Source: Boletus sp. NGJ
Lineage: Eukaryota; Basidiomycota; Agaricomycetes; Boletales; Boletaceae
Direction of reading: 5' to 3'
DNA: 64,000 nucleotides
Assembly: GCA_019096195.1 (NCBI GenBank)
Contig: JAGTXK010000090.1
Location: forward strand, 1 to 64,000
This document shows, in pieces, positions 35,041 to 45,024 of this stretch. Under the pieces are notes generated by a model. The model did no database searches, was not told the origin of the DNA, and saw only the letters and a program-made list of their open reading frames with translations. The translations under genes and the position numbers were made by a program. Numbering within the stretch: the first letter of the stretch is position 1; each line of letters begins with the position of its first letter.

Positions 35041-36906
35041 ATGTCGTTGATAAAAACTGGTGCGTAACAATTCTAAGGAGTGACCGTGCAACTTGAATGC
35101 TGAGTTTTACTAAGACCCAACGATGGTACTTGACACCGGCAGCTCTGTGGCGAAGGCAGTCGCGTTCCACCCTGACGGAAAGCACATTTTTGGCGGGGGT
35201 GACAATGGGATTCAACGGTGGCGACTCGAAGACGGTGAAGAGGTCGGAAAGCAAACGGGAATGCGGTTGAATGCCATTTCGGTGTCAAGGGATCACCAAT
35301 GGATAGTGTGCGGCACTGATGAGGCGGGGGCAAGTGTGTGGGATACAGAGATGCAGGAAAAGGTCGTTGACGTGGAAGACAGAAACAGGGTGATGACAGT
35401 CGACGTTTCGCCTGATTCGACTACATTTGCAACTGGGACCGGAGCCCCTGGCAAGGACGTGAGCGTCTGGCGCATACCGAGCGGGCAGAGACTCGTTGGC
35501 CCACTGAAGCATGACTTTTATGTCACTGCAGTCAGATTCTCCCCGAATGGCCAGCGCATTGCCACGTCCTGCAGGGAAGGCCCCATCCGTGTTTTCGACA
35601 GTCGCAATGGGGACAAGCTCATTACCATCGAAACAGTCACACCCGAAGCTTGGCCAATCACTCCGCTTGCATGGTCCAACGACAGCCAACAAATCTTTAC
35701 CGCATGTAACAACAAGATCAAGCTATTTGACGTGTCGACGGGGTCGCAGCTTGCCGAATCGCAGAATCTCGATGGCGACATCTACTCTCTTGCTCTAGCT
35801 GCAAATGGGAAATTCATTGCTACCTTTGCAGACAGAGTCATCTCATTCCTGGACACGTTGAGACTCTCTGTCATTGACTCTGTCATTGAGGACAGCAATG
35901 TATTATGGGCAATTGCCATCTCCCCAAACAATGACTATCTGGCGACTGGACAATATGATGGGAAAATCGTCATCCGTGACCTCGGCGGCATTCTCCCGGA
36001 CTCATATGGCCCATTCCTTGTAAGCATTTGTCCATTCAATTGTGGCATATGAGATAGCCCCATTCCGTCTCATACATTGACACACTATCTCAGACGTCCA
36101 ATCACGAGGAAAGACAGTCAGACGAGCAGCCTTCAACCTCTGGCACCCGTGACAACAAACCGTCTGACTCCCCACTGGCAGTAGGAGTTTCCCGTTCTGT
36201 CACCAAAAGGACCATGTTAACTCACTCGTACGCCAGGAAGAACCTGGGAAATCAGGCCCACTCAGATCCCCGACACACAAAGAAGGTGGAAATGAGGATC
36301 TCCTCGAGGTATGTGTTCGTTATTTCCCCCCTCGAAGCAAGGTCCGACAGTTGCACAGGTCGAAGTGTCATCCAGCGCACCCGCCCCTGATTTTGATTTT
36401 GACGAGGTTGGTGATCACTACATTATCCTCTCTCCTCCGTGTTGACACTGCTGGAGCCATCATCTCCAGGATCCTCGGCCCACTGTGAGGACGAAGCACC
36501 GCCGCTTGACACGTCCCATGCCGTAGCGCAGTTACCAGACGCGATACCAGCGACCTACCCTCCACTGGCATGTGCAGAGGAACATGTCGACATTATCGAA
36601 TCGTCTCAGGGCATTACAATGTTTACAAAGTGGCTACAGATGAGGACCAAGAAGAGTAACAAGGACCCCGCTTCGCACAAACCCGGTCAATCTTCTTCCC
36701 AATCTCCAGCGACAGTGGACGCCACAAACGAGGGACCTTCGCGGATGGCTGCAGGTCTACGTGTACCTGTGAGTGCTCTTCCATGATAGACGATCTGATG
36801 GGGTATGGCTGATATTCCATCATAGCGAGCGGTCGCGAAACCCGTTGTAAAACGAGATGTTCGTAGTTCCTCGAGATTGTGTGCTGGGTCTTATTAGATG
36901 TTATAG
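35041..36906 (+). CDS. WD40 propeller protein, unit B (tail truncated)
   Basis: Exons by comparison with unit C: 35041-35059, 35115-36019, 36094-36180, 36237-36308, 36359-36406, 36457-36768, 36826-36858 and 36898-36906, all but the first ending in phase 0. The blade exon has about seven WD-type repeats (AVAFHPDGKHI, IVCGTDEAGASVW, TVDVSPDSTTFATG, AVRFSPNGQRIATS, PLAWSNDSQQIFTA, SLALAANGKFIATF, AIAISPNNDYLATG), forming one beta-propeller, a protein-binding platform. An acidic-to-basic disordered tail follows. A TAG right after ML at the start of the eighth exon shortens it to about 494 residues; unit C reads on with Q there. The GTTCGT donor before that exon is also weaker than the GTATGT of unit C. 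Unknown partner and role. Confidence 0.72.
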
Positions 36907-38997
36907 CCTAAACCTCCCGCCAAGGATGCTCGCCCTAGCCATCCGAAGAAGGGTGCTTCTCGTAGTGGACAAGGCCCTACAAAACCACAAGAAGTAGGCC
37001 CAGTACATCTTTTTCTTGTTATTATGTGCCTTGTCATGATAACTTATTTCCTACTAGGTAGAACAAGCAAACGATCGATCTCATTCCGTTGGTGGGGTCC
37101 GTGTCACGGTGCGCGCACAACCCTTATATTTATGCTGTGAGACTCACAGTGGATCACATCAGGAAGAAGCAGGCAAAACTACCCTAGAAGCTAACCTCAG
37201 GTTGTCAATCACGTTTCCTACGTGGATGTGTTGTAGGTCAGGTACCGGAGATGGGACACATTGATGTAGGTGATTCGATGCAATACGTCTATCCTCGCAA
37301 TTTGGAGGCCTTGTCGATGGAGGATTCTGACTTGCTTGACATGGACAACGACCATCGTTGGTTAGATGATGCACGAACAAATCATGGATGTACGAGACTA
37401 TAGTATGTACTACTATTACGAGGATATACATAACTCTACGCCACGCGCTATTTGTCAACAGTGCCATAGAACGAGATATCAATATATCAAGTCCCAGTTG
37501 TTATATCCGTCCACCCTGACATTGACATCCCGGAGATGCGCTATCTCGACATCTTCAGAGAAGCACAACATTCACAACGAAAGAGACAGGGTTGAAAGAG
37601 GGAGGTGTCCGGTCGTACGACCAGCGCTGTTGTAGGGCGATGATGATGGCGAGGAGGTCTGTGTGAGATATTGTAAACTGTTATTCTTCGAGTTACGTTG
37701 GCTCTGCATGAGGCGCAATTACCACTTACCAACTATCGTAGGCGCCCCGGAGGTCCGAGTGTGTATGAGGAACAGAGGTGTCGATTGGTGTGGACGAGAT
37801 CGGAAGCGTATCTTATGCGTTGGCTCGCTAACCCGCTACTTGTATGGCTCTCGGTCAGCGTCAGATTTCTCGATCATTGGTTATGATGACGGGGTTTGTG
37901 CAAGGCCTGGCAATGTGTCGTCATCTATGGCAATTTTTGGTTGACCTCGTCATCATTGGTCTCATGCAACTTACACTTTGTGGTGAATATCATGATTCGC
38001 CCATTCCCACCTCGCAGGTTTTCTACTTCATACAACAAGGACCAATCCGTCCTGCTTCGACGTCATCATATGAACGCTCGGATCGATGGTATACTCATAC
38101 CAAATTGAACCGTGCGGGCCCATCCGTTACTCGGAAATGCGATTTTACCCATGCTTGACTCCTTCAACGTACCACTAGTGTGATCCACGGGTTGATCTTG
38201 GTCGCTCGAGGGACGAGGGGAGAATACGACGCTTCAAATATGCTTTGGAAGAGGGTAGGAGAACACGACCGTGACGCATTCGATCACACTGCCACGCATA
38301 ATACCGCATTGGTAGAATCTGCTCCCAGAGCTCAGCAGAGTACTTGAGAGCGATCTCAAGAATTTCTGTGAGCTCCAAGCGTGTGATGAAAAATTTGTCA
38401 TTGAATGTCCAGAGGTATTACTGGCCTTGACGAAGTATGAACGCAAGAGCTGCGCCACTATTCGAGCCCCGAAGAAACGCGTACGTATGTCTGCGGCGGC
38501 CACCTGTCCGACGTCTATAGCGGTGAGGCCGAGCTGTTCCCGAAACGCCACACAGATGATTGTGAATATGACGTGGTTCGAGATCGGGTGGTGCAACATT
38601 TGTCTCCCATCTTGCACGAAAATTTCCTCGGGAGTACGAGCGATCCTTGCTGAAGAACCTCCTGGCCCGGGAATGCACGCGTGTTTTGTGCACGGTATGT
38701 CGCAAGTGGGCTAATGCGCTCCTCGTGAACCGAGTCCTGGATACGAGATACGACGAGCACTCCCAAGTCCCGGCATAGGATTACCTGCGTCAACACGGGA
38801 AGGTTTGGCCGATGCTGACTGCTTGCCTGGTCGCCGCAATGAGGTCAGCTAGCTGGGATCCGAATAAGCGCCAAAGACACGAGGCGGCCCAATTGAGAAT
38901 GGGGGAAAAGTGTTTGTAAGGCTACTACGAGTAAAACGAAAACATCTCGTTCTCTCACTCTTCCAAGCCAAGTGACTGCGTAGGACCATCAGTGAGG
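36907..38997. other. Unit B 3' remnant and spacer to unit C
   Basis: To about 37255 the sequence is colinear with the last coding exons and 3' end of the other units but lies past the unit B stop. From 37255 it is spacer, and from about 38180 it is the 5' flank of unit C. A plus-strand stretch at 37840-38000 and a minus-strand one at 38230-38620 are open but match nothing I know. Confidence 0.45.
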
Positions 38998-41163
38998 ATG
39001 TCGTCGATAAAAACTGGTGCGTAACAATTCTGAGGAGTGACCGTGCAACTTGAATGCTGAATTTTACTAAGACCCAACGATGGTACTTGACACCGGCAGC
39101 TTTGTGGTGAGGGCAGTCGCGTTCCACCCTGACGGAAAGCACATTTTTAGCGGGGGTGACAATGGGATTCGACGGTGGCGACTCGAAGATGGTCAAGAGG
39201 TAGGAAAGCAAATGGGAATGTCCCTGAATGCCATTTCTGTGACGAAGGATCGCAAGTGGATAGTATGCGGCACTGATGAGGCGGGGGCAAATGTGTGGGA
39301 TACAGAGATGCAGGAAAAGGTCGTTGACGTGGAAGACAGAAACACGGTGAATGCAGTTGATGTTTCCCCAGATTCAACCACATTTGCAGCCGGGATCGAC
39401 AGAGCAGTGAGCATCTGGCGAATAACGAGCGGGAAGAGACTCGTTGGCCCGCTGAAGCATGACTTTTATGTCACTGCAGTCAGATTCTCCCCGAACGGCG
39501 AGCGCTTTGCCACGTCCTGCAGGGAAGGCCCCATCCGTGTTTTCGATAGTCGCAATGGGGACGAGCTCATTACCATCGAAACAGTCACACCCTCCACATG
39601 GCCAATCACTCCGCTTGCATGGTCCAACAATGGCCAGCAAATTTTCGCTGCATCAACAGACAACAAGATCAAGTTATTTGACGTGTCGACGGGGTCGCGG
39701 CTCGCTGAATCGCAGACCCTCGGTGGCGGCAATGTCTACTCTCTTGCTCTAGCTGCAAATGGGAAATTCATTGCTACCTTTGCAGACAGAGTCATCTCAT
39801 TCCTGGACACGTTGAGACTCTCTGTCATTGACTCTGTCATTGAGGACAGCAATGGATTACGGGCAATTGCCATCTCCCCGAACAGTGGCTATTTGGCGAC
39901 TGGACAATATGATGGGAAAATTGCCATTCGTGACCTCGGCGGCATTCTCCCGGATGTTTATGGTCCATTCCATGTAAGCATTTGTCCAATTCACAATTCG
40001 GCATGTGCAATATGCCCTATCTTGCCTCCCACATTGACGCTCCATGTTAGATATCTAATCGCGAGGAAACACAACCAGACGAGCGGCATTCCAATAAACC
40101 GTCTGACTCCCAAGTAGGAGTTTGCCATTCTGTCACCAAAAGGACCATGTTAACTCACTCGTACGCCAGGAAAATCTTAGGAAATCAGGCCCACTCGGGT
40201 CCTCAACACACAGCGAAGATGGCAACGAGGATCTCCTCGAGGTATCTGTTTGTCCTTTTCCCCAAAAAGCGAGGTCTGACAATTGCACAGGTTGAAGTGC
40301 CATCCGGCGCATCCGCCCCTGAATTTGATTTTGACGAGGTTGGCGATCACTACATTATCCTCTCTCCTTCGTATTGACACTGCTGTAGCCCCCATCTCCA
40401 GAATCGTCTGCCCATTGTGAGGACGAAGTACCACTCCCTGACGCGTTCGATGCCGTAGCGCAGTTGTCAGAAGCCATACCGGCAATCTACCCTCCATTGG
40501 CATGTGCAGGGGAGCGACTCGACAGTATCGAGTCGTCTCAGGGCATTTCAAAGTTTGCAAAGTGGCTTCGGGCGAAGACCAAGAAGGGTAACAAGGACCC
40601 CACTCCGCATAAGCCCGGTCGAGCTCCCAGGAAATCGCGTCGGCCTGCCGATCGTCGATCTCCTTCCTACTCACCAGTGAGAGTGGACGCCACAAACGAA
40701 GGACCTTTGCGGATGGCTGCAGGTCAACGTGTACGAGTGAGTACCCATCCTTGATTGATGATTGGATGCAATGTGTCTAAAATATCATCATAGCGAGCGG
40801 TGGCGAAACCTGTTGTCAAACGAGATGTATGTTATCCCTCGAGTTTGTGTGCAGGGACTCATTAGATGTTACAGCCTAAATCGCCTGCCAAGGATGTTCA
40901 TGCTAATCATTCGAAGAAAGCCGCGTCTCGTAGCGGGCAAGGCTCTGCAAAACCACAGGAAGCAGGCCCAGTGCGTCTTCTCTCTTGTCGTTATGCGCCA
41001 TGTCATGATCTGTTAGCCGGAACAGGCAAATGATGAATCTCATCCCTCTGCCGAAGGGGTCCATCTCACGGTGCGCGCGCTTCCCTTACTCTTATTTTGT
41101 GACTTTTGTCAGACTCAGTGGATCACATCAGCGAGAATCAGGCAAGGCTACCCTCGAGGCTAA
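38998..41163 (+). CDS. WD40 propeller protein, unit C (apparently intact)
   Basis: Predicted exons: 38998-39016, 39072-39973, 40051-40113, 40170-40241, 40291-40338, 40389-40736, 40794-40826, 40866-40970, 41017-41070, 41113-41163. Exons 1 and 2 together, then each internal exon, are exact multiples of three, and all junctions have GT-AG. That gives about 560 residues. Residues ~10-300 form one propeller of about seven blades (AVAFHPDGKHIFSGGDNG, VCGTDEAGANVW, AVDVSPDSTTFAAG, AVRFSPNGERFATS, PLAWSNNGQQIFAA, SLALAANGKFIATF, AIAISPNSGYLATG). The tail is Ser/Glu-rich, then Lys/Arg-rich (KFAKWLRAKTKKGNKD, GRAPRKSRRPADRR), with AAGQRVRAVAKPVV, a block common in agaricomycete WD40 families. The last exon is least certain. 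Cytosolic or nuclear scaffold is a guess. Confidence 0.78.
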
Positions 41164-42841
41164 CGTTAACGTCAGGCTTTCGATGAAGATGACGTTTCCC
41201 GCATGGATGTGTTGTGGCTCAAGTACCGGGGATGGGAGGCATTGATCCAGGTGATTCGATGCAATACGTATAGTCTCACATCCTGGAAGACTTGTAGATG
41301 GAACAAAAAATCCTACTTTCGACTTGTTTGACATCGACAACCTATTTCATCGTTGGTTGCATGCATGCATAAATCGTTGATGTACCTGACTACAGTGTTA
41401 CTACTCGTACTACGAGAATATGCACAACTCTACGCCGCATGCTATTTGATATAGAGAAGGGGAATGGCATCCACACCCGAACCCAGCACGATGCGCATAT
41501 CCACTCCTCGTGAAACAAAATAGTAAGAGGCCAAGCTTACGCATACGAATAACTTGAAGATCACCTTGCCATCTGCAGCACATCCCTGCCCGGACAGAAT
41601 TCTCTCCCCGGGATCGAAGGGGCTTCCTTGGTGCGCAACAGACTCGGGTGCGTCGTAAAGGCACCACCCTCTGATCAATGCTTCCCCTCTGCCTGTCCAC
41701 CCAGAGCCCACGCAACCATGCCGATCACAACGACCATGTAGACACAAACATCTGATGATTGACATATCGTTCAACGTGTACATAATGTCAGTCCCCAGAA
41801 TCAGCAGCGGCTCCGACAGCCGGGTACCACCCTTGGCGAGAAGGTTCACGGGTGCAACCAAGTTAACGAGGGTCCGCAGTTCCGAGTCAGTCGACCGAAT
41901 GTCCGGCAGTGGCTTCAGCGAAGATCTCCTCACTCGATTCCTCAGCGTCAGAGAAAATTTACCACTGGCACTCCAGTGATAGCCTGCACGGAATGTCAAT
42001 GGGATTCGGTCAGCGTCAGCTCAAGGACAAACTGATACACGAGTTTGACTGGATTAGATCACAAGGCGTTAAGCGGAAACGAATAACGGGGGATACGAGG
42101 ATGACCACAGGACGAACCGTCATTTATTCAAATCGGCCGAACAGTGGATGAGTCGGGTGGTACAACGTCAGGAAAAGTACAGGTCCCCGATATTCAAAGG
42201 TACACTTGGGTCGCCCCGATATATGTTGCCAAGGAATTATAAGACCCTTATAGGTGGGGCAAATATTTGCAAGAGTGAAAAATAATTTGTCTTGTGATAT
42301 ACCATTACAATCCAATTAAAATTTATTATCTTGTTGGAAGTACATTGTCAAAGTGTACCACCATTAGATAGGGCATATAAGCATTTGCCAATGTTGGAGT
42401 AGAATCACTTGCTATGGTACTGCTTACCTAACCACAGTAGCCATCTTGTAGCCACCTGCTGTGCTGTATTTCTTTGTCTGCTATCATGAATAACATCTGC
42501 TGCTCTGTCCTGCATCATTCGTGCCCCATTCCTGGCATACGACTTTTCAACAGCCAATGCAGCCACTTATGATGCCACTGGTGGAACCAAATCAATGTAG
42601 TAGTAGTGCTTGAACCATGTGACCCAGACACTTATTGGAAGGTGATATTCAGCTGACATCTCTGTTCCTCATGACTGATCCAGGACAAGTGAGAGATTAG
42701 CAAGGACTATGGGATTCTCAGATGGTGACCTGCATCAAACTCATTTCATGCACAGTCAGAAGCTAGGACCTGAATAGAATTAATTCTACCACTTGCAGCA
42801 GTGTCATATCCCATGCAACTCGACAAGTCCAACTCCAGACC
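41164..42841. other. Spacer between the WD40 array and the KDZ element
   Basis: To about 41245 it matches the 3' ends of the other units. A minus-strand open frame of 185 codons (41999-41442) has no motif I recognise and may be chance or a decayed membrane protein gene. From 42290 to 42841 the minus strand reads in pieces like a decayed coding region (for example ARMMQDRAADVIHDSRQRNTAQQ) but I cannot assign it. This flank does not match the DUF3712 gene on the far side of the KDZ element. Confidence 0.4.
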
Positions 42842-43410
42842 CACTTCAGTCACCCTCCCAGGGGTATCTCATCAGTCCATCTCTCCCACTAGAGGGTTGG
42901 ACCTATAAGGTGCCTAGGATTAGGAAATTCCCAATAATATGGGCAACATGAATGATTAAGGGCCTTTATTAGAAAACAGGTTGGTTTTCCCAGAGCAGTT
43001 TCCAAAGGGAATTCCCAGTGCCCAAAGGAAAAAGAGAATTCCCATATTGACAGGGTGTTAGGGGTTCTGCTGTGCTTTATTGCAAATGTAATATGTTATG
43101 ATTTAGAACTTGAAGGGATTTCTAATAAAGAGGTCAATTATTCATTTGAAATCAAGATAAAAAGCCTTTTATAGGACTCAGCAGAGATCTGGTGATTGTT
43201 CTCCACAGTAGAGAAAATAAGGGCAGGATACTAAGGAATAAATTTTTATCCTCTGCAAAGCATATGCTATAAAATGAGATAGCTTGACTATTGAATTTAA
43301 TGAGATTGGGATTACTTACAAGATAGCAAAAGTTATTGAGAAATGAGGTTTTGTTCTCAAAGCATGTGCTATGAAATGGAGTAGCTTGACTGTTGGATTT
43401 GATGAGGATG

Positions 43411-44636
43411 GGGGGTACTTAGAACAGGCAAACTAGTAAGTGATATATTACATAAATATAATATATGGCTGAAGTTGTGTAATATATAATGTATAGTAGG
43501 CTATGAAATAGGGTAGCTTGACCATTGAATTTGATGAGGATGGGTGTTATGGTTACTGAAGGGGGTACATCTTTTTCTCTCCCTTCACCTCCTTCCAGAC
43601 TCTGAGACGACCTATTCTTTGATTTCTCTGGCTACCTAGGATTCCCCTGCAACGCCCACACAAGCATCACCACATCTGGAACTTCCTTTCTGAGTGATGC
43701 ACTGCTATGGCTGTGATATAGCCTTCTTTATTTCACCTTCTACATATTTCACCTCTGATACGACCATAGACATTGCCTCCTCGGCTGTGTTCTCTTATAC
43801 ACAGCCCAGTATTCCACCTTCCTCATTTAACCCATGACATGATCCTTTATGGTAATACTTACAATTACCATATATAATACGAAGCCTGCCCTGAATAGGG
43901 AAGGCCTATTTATATGGGCATCCACCCTTCATGTAAATCCCAACCTAGATCTACACAACTTCTTGTGTAATCTACCCACCCTTTGGTTCCACCTCACCTT
44001 AGAAGCCTGTGCCCACTCTGGAGGTGATCACCACAGTGCTCATGATCATCTTACTTATCACTTTGCACTTGTGTGGCCTTGTCGCCGTCTGCTCATATTG
44101 CTAGCCAACAGCAACTCCAACAGCAACAAAGGATAGGTCTGCCCTTCTTTCAGATTGAGCCACCATCCTCAAAGTCTGAGACTCCAACATCGGTCATAGA
44201 GTAGCAGCTCCAACCCCAAGGGAGGCTCTATGTTAAAGCTAGCTGTCGGTCCCCAGTCTGAGGAATCTTTGGGCCTCGGGAGGTATTTTCCCCTCAAGTC
44301 TGGCTAGTCCAGTAATCATACAGGGTTGATTACTCAGGAACATGTTACTTGTTACACAGCGTAACAATGGGGGATACTTAGGACAGGCAAACTAGTAAGT
44401 AATACACTAAATATAATACATGGCTGAAGTTATGTAATATATAATGTATAGTAGGCTATGAAATGGGGTAGCTTGACTGTTGAATTTGATGAGGATGGTG
44501 GGGGGTACTTAGGACAGGCAAACTAGTAAGTGATACACTAAATATAATATACAGCTAAAGTTGTGTGATATGTAATGCATAGTAGGCTATGAAATGGGGT
44601 AGCTTGACTGTTGAATTTAATGAGGATGAAAGGAGG
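43411..44636 (+). repeat. Three ~130-bp tandem units in the left ITR
   Basis: Units at 43411-43544, 44367-44500 and 44501-44636 each run from GGGGGTACTTAG(A/G)ACAGGC through TAGTAGGCTATGAAAT to GATGAGGATG. The solo LTR at 43545-44366 sits between the first and second unit. Confidence 0.85.
43545..44366 (-). repeat. Solo LTR, family TGTTACG, copy 3 (diverged)
   Basis: 822 bp. On the minus strand it starts TGTTACGCTG and ends CCATAACA, with target duplication atggg (43540-43544 and 44367-44371). It matches copies 1 and 2 in order but is clearly more diverged and shorter, so it is an older insertion or a sister subfamily. Confidence 0.88.
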
Positions 44637-44876
44637 TGGGAATTCCCCATTGTTTCTAGAGGTAGAGAGGAGAATTCCCAACAGCTCTGGGGAAATCCCC
44701 AAGACTCCTGGATGTAGAGAAGGGAATTCCCATAGCCAGGAGGAATTCCCCAAGACTCTCTGGATATAGAAGAGGAGGAATTCCCCAGAGCTGTTGGAAT
44801 TCCCAAACTCCTGGATGTGGAGAGGGGAATTCCCAAGAGCTATTTGGAATTCCTAACAGCTTTGGAGAATTCCCAC
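44636..44876. promoter_or_regulatory. Left cluster of GGGAATTCCC palindromes
   Basis: About ten near-palindromic copies of GGGAATTCCC spaced some 20-30 bases apart, mirrored by a similar cluster at the right end. The position at both inner ITR borders suggests transposase binding sites or paired promoter elements (inference). Confidence 0.75.
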
Positions 44877-45024
44877 AAAGAACAACTAATAATCATCCAT
44901 CAGGAGACACAAAAAGGTGACAGTCATCATCACACATGCATAGGACTGCATCTCAACAAGGACAAGACAACATTATTCTCATCATTATTCACAGAAGGAG
45001 AATTACATTGACATCTAACAAAAC

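Larger units (their letters stand above)
42842..44876 (+). repeat. Left inverted terminal repeat of the KDZ element
   Basis: Net ~1.2 kb after removing the solo LTR at 43545-44366. By eye it is more than 90% identical to the reversed right end. Order from the tip: imperfect hairpin (42862-42913), three scattered AATTCCC motifs, a unique A/T-rich part, three ~130-bp tandem units, then a cluster of ten GGGAATTCCC-like palindromes. Confidence 0.92.

Noticed and set aside
30823-39640. Repeated 60-135-codon minus-strand frames in each WD40 unit (for example at 30823-31089, 35285-35692, 39374-39640)
   Set aside because: They recur only because the units are duplicates, and they lie opposite the conserved WD40 exon.
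41442-41999. 185-codon minus-strand frame
   Set aside because: No recognised domain, no paralogue in the other spacers and no clear splice or start context; left as unassigned spacer.
44636-44876. GGGAATTCCC array as a CRISPR-like repeat
   Set aside because: The repeat is only 10 bp, spacers vary in length, it is mirrored in the other ITR and the genome is eukaryotic.
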